This document shows positions 16,343 through 23,798 of a stretch of 60,478 bases of DNA, piece after piece. The notes beneath the pieces are model-generated. The model ran no database searches, was not told where the DNA came from, and was given only the letters and a program-made list of their open reading frames with translations. Position 1 is the first letter of the stretch. Every line of letters begins with the position of its first letter. The stretch lies in NCBI GenBank assembly GCA_003140075.1, contig PLIO01000235.1, positions 1-60,478 of the forward strand, in the 5' to 3' direction. The stretch is from Acidobacteriaceae bacterium (GTDB lineage Bacteria > Acidobacteriota > Terriglobia > Terriglobales > Acidobacteriaceae). The position numbers were made by a program, and so were the translations under genes.

Positions 16343-16498
16343 ATGGACTACGCATATCGCCTGGAAAACGTCGACCCAAGAATCACGGAAGCCCTGAAGA
16401 AAGCGAAGGAAGAACAGCGGGAAAGAGAGCGAAAGGCGTGGGAGGCTGAGGGGAACAAGACGCAGCAGGAAGCGCCTGTGCATCAGCAGCGGAGCTAA
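16343..16498 (+). CDS. Very small charged protein
   Basis: A 51-residue frame starting at ATG with GGGGTGAG 5 nt upstream. The product is highly charged and probably one helix (ITEALKKAKEEQRERERKAW). It ends 3 nt before the third ahcY tail copy. No family is recognised; it is supported only by its ribosome site and composition. Confidence 0.45.
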   Translation: MDYAYRLENVDPRITEALKKAKEEQRERERKAWEAEGNKTQQEAPVHQQRS

Positions 16499-16501
16499 GC
16501 T

Positions 16502-16676
16502 CATTCCTGGCGATCTCGACCAGCGCGTCGCCAAACTGAAGCTGGAGTCCATGGGGATTAAGATCGACCGGCTGACTCTGGAGCAGGAAGGGTATTTGGC
16601 GGGGTGGAGCGAGGGAGCGTAGGGGCATTAAGCAGTTAGCAATTAGCATTTAGCCAGGCGGGGCGAGCTGCCCCGT
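16502..16676 (+). repeat. Third, diverged copy of the ahcY 3' end
   Basis: Encodes a recognisable AhcY C-terminus ([20 protein letters not shown], then [16 protein letters not shown] and a stop) but with many base changes, mostly silent, and its terminator is reduced to GGGGC-GAGCT-GCCCC. It is older or from a different source than copy 2. Between stop and terminator it has a TTAGCAATTAGCATTTAGCC repeat absent from the other copies. Confidence 0.85.
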
Positions 16677-16732
16677 TTGCTTCCTCGCGCCGCTGGAAAA
16701 GGGGCAGAGGGTTGAATATTGGATTCGCTCAA

Positions 16733-17464
16733 TTACTTTTCTTCGCCCGAAACACCGTGGCCGGAAAGGCTACCGTAGAGGCTCAGGGCCCACCCGAACA
16801 CGTACAAGAGAAAAGCGAGCCGACTGCACCAGCCGTAAATAGTCTCGAGCCCCTCCTCTTGCCTCCTGATCGCCTCAAGGAGATCGCCGCCGGCGACGAG
16901 AACCGGGGCATCGGCGATCAGCAGGTACCCGACGTCCAGTTGTGCGAGCGCCAGAGTCGCCGCATCCTGAGGAGCCGCCTCCAGCTCCTTCACCTTGCTC
17001 TCTGTAGCCTCGTGGAACTTGGAGATTGTGTCACCCATTTTCGCAAGGGGGCTTTTGAGGGGGGCCTTGTTGCTTACCCTGTCCGCAAGCCCAGACACTC
17101 GCTCGGAGTCGCGCTTCAGCAAGGCGTCTCGTTCTCTCATCATTGCTATGGTGGTTTTGATCTCGCGGGGGTACCGAAGAGTCGCGGGGTCACCAGCAGC
17201 AGACCTTTGTCTTATTTCGATTGTGCTGGCCTGCTCTTCCAGCGTGAACGTGTGCAGCTCTACTATCCGGATGTCTTGTTCTATGGTGTAAAGGGACTCG
17301 GCAGCCGCCAGGGAGTCCCTCAGATCTTTCAGTTCGTCCCGTATCTCCTCCTTCACGACGAATGTCAGAAACACAACGAGCGCGCCAGCGATCACTAATC
17401 CCGTCCGCCGCCTCGGCGCACGCTTCCTCACTTCGGTCCTTATGGCTTTGGCCTTGTTGCTCAT
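16733..17464 (-). CDS. Coiled-coil membrane protein
   Basis: A 243-residue protein. The ATG of MSNKAKAIRTEV is preferred to an upstream one because the extra N-terminus is repeat-derived. An Arg/Lys-rich start is followed by a membrane segment (TGLVIAGALVVFLTFVV), a long charged helical region likely to form a coiled coil (EEIRDELKDLRDSLAAAESL through the SERVSGLADRV segment), and a second membrane segment at the end (RLAFLLYVFGWALSLYGSL). This favours a helical hairpin with a long periplasmic or cytoplasmic loop. A long frame on the opposite strand lacks such features and looks like a shadow. No family recognised. Confidence 0.7.
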   Translation of the reverse strand: MSNKAKAIRTEVRKRAPRRRTGLVIAGALVVFLTFVVKEEIRDELKDLRDSLAAAESLYTIEQDIRIVELHTFTLEEQASTIEIRQRSAAGDPATLRYPREIKTTIAMMRERDALLKRDSERVSGLADRVSNKAPLKSPLAKMGDTISKFHEATESKVKELEAAPQDAATLALAQLDVGYLLIADAPVLVAGGDLLEAIRRQEEGLETIYGWCSRLAFLLYVFGWALSLYGSLSGHGVSGEEK

Positions 17465-18011
17465 CGAAAGAACGATTCTAGCTGAAGCGAATCCGCACGC
17501 TTCGCTCAGGACGACAGGACGCAGCAGGCCGTACGCCCAGTCAGGCCGTAAAAAGTATTCTCTCCGCAGCGCTTGTGACATCTGACCTTGTCATCCACAG
17601 CCCTCCTCGCCGATCATAGCCACGGAGGCACACTACCATACCAATTTTCTAAATCCAGAATCCACTAACTTCTTTGATCTCAAGATCTTGCCCGCAAGTT
17701 GTTGCAGCGCTTGGATTATTTGCGATTTTCGTTGCAACCTGATGATTCCAACCACGCGAGGATGGGTAGGGGATACCAGCAACGGTCCAAACCGGACACA
17801 TATCCGTCACACAGATCGTGGCCTTCCCGCTCTAGCTATCCCAAGGGCCAGCGATTCGGGAGAACTCCCTGAAACGGATGGGATGCGGGTGAGGGTGCAG
17901 GGATCCTTCGACTGCTTCGCTCATGACGACAGGTTGCAGGGACCGCTGGCCATTGTTGGTATATACACAGTATCTATATACTACGTATCTCGCAACAACG
18001 AAGGAGTGCCC
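17465..18011. other. Intergenic region ahead of the mazEF-type pair
   Basis: No convincing gene over 547 nt. It contains two copies of a GCTTCGCTCA(G/T)GACGACAGG motif (about 17500 and 17912), part of a dispersed repeat. The right end holds the toxin-antitoxin promoter/operator. Confidence 0.55.
17953..17990 (+). promoter_or_regulatory. Promoter and operator of the mazEF-type pair
   Basis: TTGTTG (17953-17958), an 18-nt spacer and TATACT (17977-17982) form a plausible sigma-70-type promoter. It is overlaid by an inverted repeat, GTATATA (17959-17965) and TATATAC (17975-17981), with extra GTATC/TACGTATC half-sites, as in the alternating palindromes bound by MazE-type antitoxins. Autoregulation is inferred. 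Confidence 0.55.
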
Positions 18012-18260
18012 ATGCCATCTGCGCAGATCGTGAAGTGGGGGAACAGTTTGGCGGTACGAATTCCGAAGCCGGTGGCGGAGGCGGCGGGAGTGCGGGAGGG
18101 GGATGCCATCGTGATCGAGGCGGCGGCGGGAGAGATCAGCTTTCGGCGGAAGCAGAGAATCCCTACGCTGAAGGAGCTGGTGGCGCAGATCACGCCGGAG
18201 AACCGCTATAGCGAGACGCCGACCGGCGCGGCGCGGGGAAAAGAGAGGGTGGAGTGGTGA
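18012..18260 (+). CDS. mazE: MazE-type antitoxin (AbrB/SpoVT fold)
   Basis: An 82-residue protein with the swapped-hairpin DNA-binding domain of MazE (QIVKWGNSLAVRIPKPVAEA, then GVREGDAIVIEAAAGEISF). The C-terminal tail (LKELVAQITPENRYSETPTG) would wrap and neutralise the toxin. AAGGAG lies 6 nt before the ATG. Its stop overlaps the toxin start, giving coupled translation. Likely represses its own promoter through the palindrome just upstream. Confidence 0.88.
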   Translation: MPSAQIVKWGNSLAVRIPKPVAEAAGVREGDAIVIEAAAGEISFRRKQRIPTLKELVAQITPENRYSETPTGAARGKERVEW

Positions 18261-18631
18261 GGCGCTCCGGGTCTTCCCACGCGGGGTCGTATGCGAGTTC
18301 CTATATACCCCGGGCGGGCGACATTGTTTGGCTCGACTTCGATCCGCAGGCGGGACGGGAGCAAGCCAAACGGAGGCCCGCGCTGGTGGTGACCGAGCAG
18401 AGCTACAACCGGGCTAGCGGACTGGTTATCGTGTGTCCGCTTACGAGCCGGCGGAAACCGTATCCATTTGCGTTGCCCGCGAATGTCGACAAGGTTGAAG
18501 GCGCGGTGTTAGTGGATCACATCAAGAGCATGGACTGGGCGGCGCGGAAGGTGACGTTTCATTCCAAGGCGGATGCTGCGCTTTTGGCGAAGGTGCGGGG
18601 TTACCTAGGGGTGCTGCTGGGGATTGGGTGA
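18254..18631 (+). CDS. mazF: MazF-type mRNA interferase toxin
   Basis: A 125-residue PemK/MazF-family endoribonuclease expected to cut mRNA at short sequence motifs. The fold signatures are present: GDIVWLDFDPQAGREQAKRR, PALVVTEQSYN, IVCPLTSRR (with the conserved Thr) and a VDHIKSMDW strand. The first 17 residues (Ser/Arg-rich) are not typical of the family. Two GTG starts (18254, 18257) overlap the antitoxin stop; either works. Full-length and apparently intact. Confidence 0.88.
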   Translation: MVRRSGSSHAGSYASSYIPRAGDIVWLDFDPQAGREQAKRRPALVVTEQSYNRASGLVIVCPLTSRRKPYPFALPANVDKVEGAVLVDHIKSMDWAARKVTFHSKADAALLAKVRGYLGVLLGIG

Positions 18632-18658
18632 GCGCGGAGGAAGCTGAAGGAAAAATCT

Positions 18659-18687
18659 CCACTTCTCGCAGAGGACGCGAGAAATGG
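18659..18687. repeat. Family-A hairpin (imperfect)
   Basis: CCACTTCTCGC and GCGAGAAATGG around AGAGGAC, followed by GGCACCC. A diverged relative of the perfect hairpins at 4727 and 39459. Confidence 0.7.
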
Positions 18688-18738
18688 GGCACCCGGATGT
18701 GGATTTGCTGACAACGGAACATGAGGTCAAAATCCCCG

Positions 18739-18775
18739 CCCTGTCTCTCCAAAAAACGGAGAGACAAGGACAGGG
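18739..18775. repeat. Two-part hairpin near a gene end
   Basis: GTCTCTCC and GGAGAGAC form an inner stem around AAAAAAC, extended outward by CCCTGTC and GGACAGGG with a small bulge, then GCACCC. It resembles the family-A layout (A-rich loop ending in AC, GCACCC flank) but with a different stem sequence. It lies between converging mazF and the exported protein gene. Confidence 0.7.
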
Positions 18776-18804
18776 CACCCGGCTGGTTCACCGTGAGATT
18801 GGCC

Positions 18805-20013
18805 CTAATACGTGAATGACTGAATCTCCGTGACGCCGGAGTCGGGGCCGTCGACGTAGCCGGTGCGGTTGCTGGGATTCAGGGCGATGTGGGTGAAGAC
18901 CACGTTGGAAGCGTTGGAGAAGTTGAATCCGTTCAGCGACTCCACCAGCTTTCCGCTCGTGTCATAGACCTGGATGCTGCTGCCCGGCGCGGTGCTCGAT
19001 ACCGACTGCGCCACGAAGAACAGTTTGTGCAGCGGATCAAACTCTACGTCGGATCCGCTTTGAATCTGACTGCTGGCTCCCGGCAATACTTCGGAGGCGC
19101 CAATTTCGGTTTGCAGATTGTAGAACTCGACGCGGAAGTCGACTTCGGTTGTGGTGCAGGCGATTCCGTCTTCCCAGTCCACGGCGAGGCCGTTCACAAA
19201 ACCTTCGCGAAATGGCGGAGGTCCGGGGAGGCCGTTGAATTCGGTTACTGTCGCTGAGGTTAGATTTACCAGCGCGAATACCGGCGGCGGGCCACCTACC
19301 TCACCCGTGGATGCCGCCACTACCGCCTGGTTCGTGGTGCTGTCATACGCCACCTGCGGGCCATCGCCGATGCCAAATACCGGGTCAGACAGAGTGACGG
19401 GAGCTTCGAAAGTATTTGCCCCCACGTTGGAACCGAAGACGAACGTGGAACCGATGCCGCCGTCCGAAATTACGAGCACGACCGAGGTGGTGGAGGCCTG
19501 GTTGCGACTGATTCCCACAATAAGGTCGTCCTTGGTCAGGGGCGGCGTCCAGGTGCCGGTGAGTTTGTTCGAGTCGAGCGGGTTCAGCACATCATAGATT
19601 CGCTCGGTCACGAAAAGGTCCTGCGAAATCTCCTGCTCCACCAACCCCACGCTGGTGCCCTCAATTCCGAGCGTAAGGAAGTTGTCCTGGTTCTCGGTTT
19701 CCGAGACCACCTTTAGGATCTTGCCGGTCTTCTGGTCGAAGGTTTCAATGGCGGCCAGGACATTTCCGTTGGACAGGAGCTTGTCTTCACTGAGCACGCC
19801 TTCGGTGCCGTTCTGGTCGATGTCGAAGCCGAAAATCTGGCCGCCGAACTTGCTGTGCACAAGGGTTGATCCCGCGCCGATTGCCGGCCGCGCGGTAGTG
19901 CGCTGTTGGTCTGACGACTGAGCCGCAACGTTGGTTGGGCGGCTCAGCAGGAACAGAGACACGAGGGCAAGCGCTCCCACTTGAAACGATAGACGAAGAT
20001 TGCTGCATTTCAC
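18805..20013 (-). CDS. Exported protein, beta-rich
   Basis: A 402-residue protein with a signal peptide (VGALALVSLFLLSRPTNVAAQ). The mature part is strand-rich with repeated phrases like GKLVESLNGFNF and VVSETENQDNFLTLG and looks like a repeat-built beta structure (propeller-like). Ca-binding or enzymatic motifs are not visible. Secreted or periplasmic. It is transcribed towards mazF and probably from its own promoter in the gap before the RodZ-like gene. Function unknown. Confidence 0.7.
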   Translation of the reverse strand: MKCSNLRLSFQVGALALVSLFLLSRPTNVAAQSSDQQRTTARPAIGAGSTLVHSKFGGQIFGFDIDQNGTEGVLSEDKLLSNGNVLAAIETFDQKTGKILKVVSETENQDNFLTLGIEGTSVGLVEQEISQDLFVTERIYDVLNPLDSNKLTGTWTPPLTKDDLIVGISRNQASTTSVVLVISDGGIGSTFVFGSNVGANTFEAPVTLSDPVFGIGDGPQVAYDSTTNQAVVAASTGEVGGPPPVFALVNLTSATVTEFNGLPGPPPFREGFVNGLAVDWEDGIACTTTEVDFRVEFYNLQTEIGASEVLPGASSQIQSGSDVEFDPLHKLFFVAQSVSSTAPGSSIQVYDTSGKLVESLNGFNFSNASNVVFTHIALNPSNRTGYVDGPDSGVTEIQSFTY

Positions 20014-20149
20014 GATTTGATCGCTCTCCGGTGTAGACGCTGCCTTGACTCGGCTGGCGTCACCGATAGAGAGACTACAGGCACAGTTGGGAAAGAATGT
20101 CAGAAGTTTGTAAATATTGTGTTTCCGAGTTGTCGAGGGCGCGCGGCGG

Positions 20150-21478
20150 TTAGTGGGCGGGGCCGGGCGTTTGCCCGATGGAGGAAGTTGTCAGGCCGGT
20201 GCTGTCGAAGGTGTAGGTACGGACCTCGCCTTCGTTGCCGGGAGCTTCGACTTTTTTGCCCTTCAGCAGGAAAGTGATGCCTCCGGCGTTTCCGGCGTAA
20301 ACAACGATCTCGCGGCTGGCGCGAACGGAGGTGTTTGCGGGTGCGATTAAGGTTTCTCGCAGCACAGGCTTGTCGTCAGCCACCACGGAGACCCAGGAGG
20401 TTTGGGTGGCGCGGATGACCAGCGTGAAGGTGGGTGCCGCGGCCGCCGCATTTGCCGCCGGGGCACGGGTCTTGGCTACGGGTGGATTATCGTCGAAATC
20501 AGAAGAACCGGCGGCGGCCTTGCGGGTGGATGAAGTTAGTGGCGTTGCTGGCGGGGAAGGTTGCGGTGAAGTTGCCTTCGCGAGCGAGGGTGCGTTGTTG
20601 GGGTTGGGCGCGGGTGCGGCGACGAGGGGGCCTGTCGGCAATGCTTTGCCTGCGGTGAGCGAGGCCGTGGAAGCGGCGGGAGTTGGCGTTGATGCTGGCG
20701 GGGCGGGCGCGGGAGCTGGGGATTTTTGCGAAGCCGCTTGGGGCTGGGATGCTGGCGTGGGCTGGCTGCGGCGGTGCAGGTTCCAGAATGCAAGGACGAT
20801 GGTTAGCAGCAGCAAAGCTGCGGCGAGTTTTCCCCAGGGGACGCGAGCGGCGGAATCACTCGTTGGCGCGGGGAGGGGATTGGAATCGTCGGGCAGGGAA
20901 CGATGCACGTAGGCGGCGGCCCGTGGGTCGTCGATGCGAGGTTCACTGCTTCGAGCTTCACTGCGTTGAGCCTGGCGGCGGTCTTCTCTGCGGCGATTGG
21001 CGTTGCGCCGAGGGACGGTCTGGTTTTCGGTGTGGTGACCGTTGTTGCCCCGGTCGCTCTGGCCAAGATCGTTCTGGCGAAGATCGTTCTGGTGAAGATC
21101 GTTCCGGCGAAGATCGTTCTGGTGAAGATCGGCGCTGGGATGATGGTCTCGATCGGGAGGCACGGTGCGCCGATCGGGTGGTTGAATGTCTAGAGCGGGC
21201 TGGGCGCGGAAGTTGGGCAGGATAGTCTGGGCCTGGATCTGGCTCTCGCGCAGCGCGGCGAGATAGTCGGTTACGGCTTCTTCTTCGTCGAGGCCGACGT
21301 GACGGGCGTAGGCGCGGACGAAACCTTTATTGAAGACGCCGCCGGGAAGCTGGTCAAAGTGTTCCTCTTCGATGGCGCGCAGCATGCGGGTGCTGATTTT
21401 GGTGGTGTTGGAGATGGCGTCGAGCGCGATACCGCGCTGCTCGCGCTGTTTGCGAAGTTTGTCTCCGAACGAACCCAC
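20150..21478 (-). CDS. RodZ-like cytoskeletal / transcription-factor-type protein
   Basis: A 442-residue single-pass membrane protein. Residues 1-75 are an Xre-like helix-turn-helix (GDKLRKQREQRGIALDAIS, then TRMLRAIEEEHFDQLPGGVF, FVRAYARHVGLD), typical of RodZ, which links MreB to the wall-elongation machinery. A disordered Asn/Asp/Arg-rich region follows, including tandem QNDLR repeats, then a membrane segment near 213-233 (LAAALLLLTIVLAFW), a Pro/Ala-rich linker and a C-terminal beta domain (FTLVIRATQTSWVSVVADDK, VVYAGNAGGITFLLKGKKV) of the DUF4115 type. Role in cell shape is inferred from the family. No mre genes are nearby. Confidence 0.88.
   Translation of the reverse strand: MGSFGDKLRKQREQRGIALDAISNTTKISTRMLRAIEEEHFDQLPGGVFNKGFVRAYARHVGLDEEEAVTDYLAALRESQIQAQTILPNFRAQPALDIQPPDRRTVPPDRDHHPSADLHQNDLRRNDLHQNDLRQNDLGQSDRGNNGHHTENQTVPRRNANRRREDRRQAQRSEARSSEPRIDDPRAAAYVHRSLPDDSNPLPAPTSDSAARVPWGKLAAALLLLTIVLAFWNLHRRSQPTPASQPQAASQKSPAPAPAPPASTPTPAASTASLTAGKALPTGPLVAAPAPNPNNAPSLAKATSPQPSPPATPLTSSTRKAAAGSSDFDDNPPVAKTRAPAANAAAAAPTFTLVIRATQTSWVSVVADDKPVLRETLIAPANTSVRASREIVVYAGNAGGITFLLKGKKVEAPGNEGEVRTYTFDSTGLTTSSIGQTPGPAH
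21059..21133. repeat. 15-bp tandem repeats inside the RodZ-like gene
   Basis: About five units of GAAGATCGTTCTGGT-like sequence encode the tandem LHQNDLRRND / QNDLR peptide in the disordered linker. Unit number is likely to vary between strains by slippage, in steps that keep the frame. Confidence 0.8.
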
Positions 21479-21602
21479 GGCGGACTCCGGCGGGCGGGGC
21501 TAGGTTCTCCGTCCGCATCGAGATGGATAATCATAGGCGAAAGGTGGGGGAATACGCTACCGGAGGGTGGAGTACGAGGGTAATCCGAGGGGCAGCGACC
21601 CT

Positions 21603-22025
21603 TTACTGAGATTTCTTGTGGAGGGTGACGGTGAATTGGGTTTTGCAGGTCTGGGAGGGATCGTCGAAAGCCGAGCCTTCGCGGCCGCCTTCGGAGGCGC
21701 GGAAAAAGAGTCCCTGCCTGGTTCGGTCGGGCAGGCCCGTGAAGCGGGCTTTGCCGTCGGCATTGGTGCCGACCTGGAGATCGAGCTTGTGGAGGTACAT
21801 GAATCCGTAGGCGATGTGGACTTGAATGTTGGCGGCGTAGACAGGCTGGGCAGCATCGTCGGTGATGGTGAAATCGGCCGAGCAGGGGCCGATGCCGCCA
21901 TCGATGACGGGGACGGTTTTCGAATCGGGCGGCGGCGAAGTTTGGGCCGCGGTCGCAGCTAGACAGAATATCGCGAACACAAGCAGGGCCGGAATTGCGG
22001 ATCTGAGTCTGGCAGGTGTCGGCAT
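21603..22025 (-). CDS. Exported hypothetical protein
   Basis: A 140-residue protein with a signal peptide (AIPALLVFAIFCLAATAAQ). The mature part is a single beta domain (ADFTITDDAAQPVYAANIQV, LDLQVGTNADGKARFTGLPD) resembling carboxypeptidase-regulatory-like or transthyretin-like folds, with Cys in GPCSADF and QTCKTQF that could bridge. Lies between the RodZ-like gene and the GloVer protein, same orientation, probably separate transcripts. Substrate unknown. Confidence 0.7.
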   Translation of the reverse strand: MPTPARLRSAIPALLVFAIFCLAATAAQTSPPPDSKTVPVIDGGIGPCSADFTITDDAAQPVYAANIQVHIAYGFMYLHKLDLQVGTNADGKARFTGLPDRTRQGLFFRASEGGREGSAFDDPSQTCKTQFTVTLHKKSQ

Positions 22026-22115
22026 ATCTACGAGGATACGCCTGCCGTTCGACCGTGGGCGAATGACAGAAGTCTCCGGCCGCGCTGGGAGGTGATCGCG
22101 CGGCCGGAGAGCTGA

Positions 22116-23360
22116 TCACGGGGTGATTTCGAACACAGTGCCTGAGCCGAAGGCGCCTGCCGCGGCAGTTGTGCCGTAGAGGTTGCCTGAGGAGTCGAAG
22201 ATGAGCGAGCCTACGGGCACCGCGCCGTCGGGAGACTGGGTAAAGTCATGGAGCGCAACCTCATCCCAGCGTGGCCCGCTGTATGGAATGAGTTCGAAGA
22301 CCACCCCACAGCCGTTCGGACTGCAGCCGCTGTAGGTGGTGTCGCCGCCGATCTCCGTGGTGCCGTAAACGTTGCCGGAAGCGTCGAGGGTTAGGCCGCC
22401 GATCGGAGCTGCTCCGTCGGCGCCGCCGGTGAAGGAGTGGATGACGGCCTCGTGCCAATTGTGGCCGGCAGAGAGCTTGAACACGACGCCACAGCCGCTG
22501 CCGCCGACAGGAGAGCAGCTACCGGCCCCGCCTTCATAAGTGGTGCCGTAGAGATTGCCGGACGAGTCAAGGACAACGCCCCCGTAGGGAAGCGCGCCGT
22601 CGGGGCCCTTAAAGGAGTGGATGACCCTTTCGCGCCAGCCGCCCCCGATTGAGGGCGAAAGTTCAAAGACCACGCCGCAGCCATTCTCATTTCTTGCAGG
22701 GCAGTCGATGCTGTTGCCGCCATTTAGGGCAGTGCCGTAGAGATTGCCCGCCGCATCGAAGACCATCCCGGCATAGGGCACGCCGCCCTCCTCGTTGCCG
22801 GTAAACGGAACAAGCGTGGTCAGCTTCCACGCCCCGCCGGTCTGGGGAGATAGCTCAAAGACAGTTCCCGCTCCGTGGGCGCCGTCGTCCTCGCCGGCAA
22901 AAGAATGAAGCACGGTTTCTTGGTATCCTCCGCCTGCGATGGGCGAGAACTCGAAGACCGTCCCCTGCTGCTTGGTGCCGCCAACTTGTGTGGTGCCGTA
23001 GAGATTTCCGGAACCATCAATAATGAGCGGAGAATTGGGAAGTCCACCGTCGTTTCCCCCGGTGAAGGAATGGATCGTGGTCTCCTGCCAGCCGCCTCCG
23101 GAAATGGGTGAGAGCTCGTAGAGTGTGCCAAAGTTGTGGGAGCCGCCTAGAACGGTGGTGCCGTAAAGGTTGCCAGCAGCGTCGAAGACGAGGCCGGCGC
23201 CGGGTTCACCGGGGCCGTGTTCGCCGGGGAAGCTGTAGATCACGGTTTCGGTTTGCGCTTGACTGAGCAACGACAGGTTGAGGGTGGCGGCGGCGAGAGC
23301 AAGGATCCGGATCGGAATTCTGGGAAACCTTCGCGAGGGTGAAAAGCTGGGACTGGGCAT
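22116..23360 (-). CDS. GloVer tandem-repeat secreted protein
   Basis: A 414-residue exported protein built from six or seven repeats of about 50-60 residues with the signature AGNLYGTTxxGG ... GTVFELSP, known as the GloVer repeat (TIGR03803 type). The repeats are expected to form a beta-propeller; function of the family is unknown. One unit has degenerated to GNLYGTALNGG. The ATG of MPSPSFSPS is chosen because AAGGAGAG lies a few bases upstream; a longer frame upstream is Arg/Pro-rich and not protein-like. A signal sequence (ILALAAATLNLSLLSQAQ) follows. Confidence 0.9.
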   Translation of the reverse strand: MPSPSFSPSRRFPRIPIRILALAAATLNLSLLSQAQTETVIYSFPGEHGPGEPGAGLVFDAAGNLYGTTVLGGSHNFGTLYELSPISGGGWQETTIHSFTGGNDGGLPNSPLIIDGSGNLYGTTQVGGTKQQGTVFEFSPIAGGGYQETVLHSFAGEDDGAHGAGTVFELSPQTGGAWKLTTLVPFTGNEEGGVPYAGMVFDAAGNLYGTALNGGNSIDCPARNENGCGVVFELSPSIGGGWRERVIHSFKGPDGALPYGGVVLDSSGNLYGTTYEGGAGSCSPVGGSGCGVVFKLSAGHNWHEAVIHSFTGGADGAAPIGGLTLDASGNVYGTTEIGGDTTYSGCSPNGCGVVFELIPYSGPRWDEVALHDFTQSPDGAVPVGSLIFDSSGNLYGTTAAAGAFGSGTVFEITP

Positions 23361-23798
23361 GAGCGTGTCTCTCCTTAGATATGGAAGTGAAGTCGCTCCG
23401 CGCCGGTGATGGACGACGAGAGAACTTCGGGTACGAATGGGCCTGGGACGAATGACGGTCCGCCAAAGTCGAGGCGGAGCCGGAGGGGGGAGAACGTTTC
23501 TGGCGGAAATTCTATCACGCGACGAAGTCGCTGCGAAAATGGCTGTCTGCCTGGCGTTCGCTATGGCGAACAGCCCATTGGCTTTAGGGGTTCTGGTTAC
23601 CAACGTTCATTGCCCGGAGTACGCCAGGCTTTTATAATTTTTGGGACTGCCACCCGTCCATGCAAGGATTCGTTCGATTCGACGATCGAGTTGCGGTCGA
23701 CGATTCGCAGAGAAAGTGTACGTTCAAGGTCGAAGGCTAACGGCAAGGACGCCCGCGCGACATCGGAGATCGAAGGAACTGGGATCAGGGAATCAAGC
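23361..23798. other. Divergent intergenic region
   Basis: No convincing gene in 438 nt between the GloVer gene and the diguanylate cyclase. It contains the strong promoter at 23610-23638 and a short GGCGTTCGC-TAT-GGCGAAC inverted motif near 23552. Confidence 0.6.
23610..23638 (+). promoter_or_regulatory. Sigma-70-type promoter for the diguanylate cyclase
   Basis: TTGCCC (23610-23615) and a consensus TATAAT (23633-23638) are separated by exactly 17 nt. Transcription would start near 23645, leaving a leader of about 150 nt. Confidence 0.6.

Noticed and set aside
16712..17398. Long + strand frame opposite the coiled-coil membrane protein
   Set aside because: It lacks any signal, domain or ribosome site, while the - strand frame has two membrane segments and a coiled-coil pattern.
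21059..21133. CRISPR-like short repeat run
   Set aside because: Contiguous 15-bp repeats without spacers, in frame in the RodZ-like gene.
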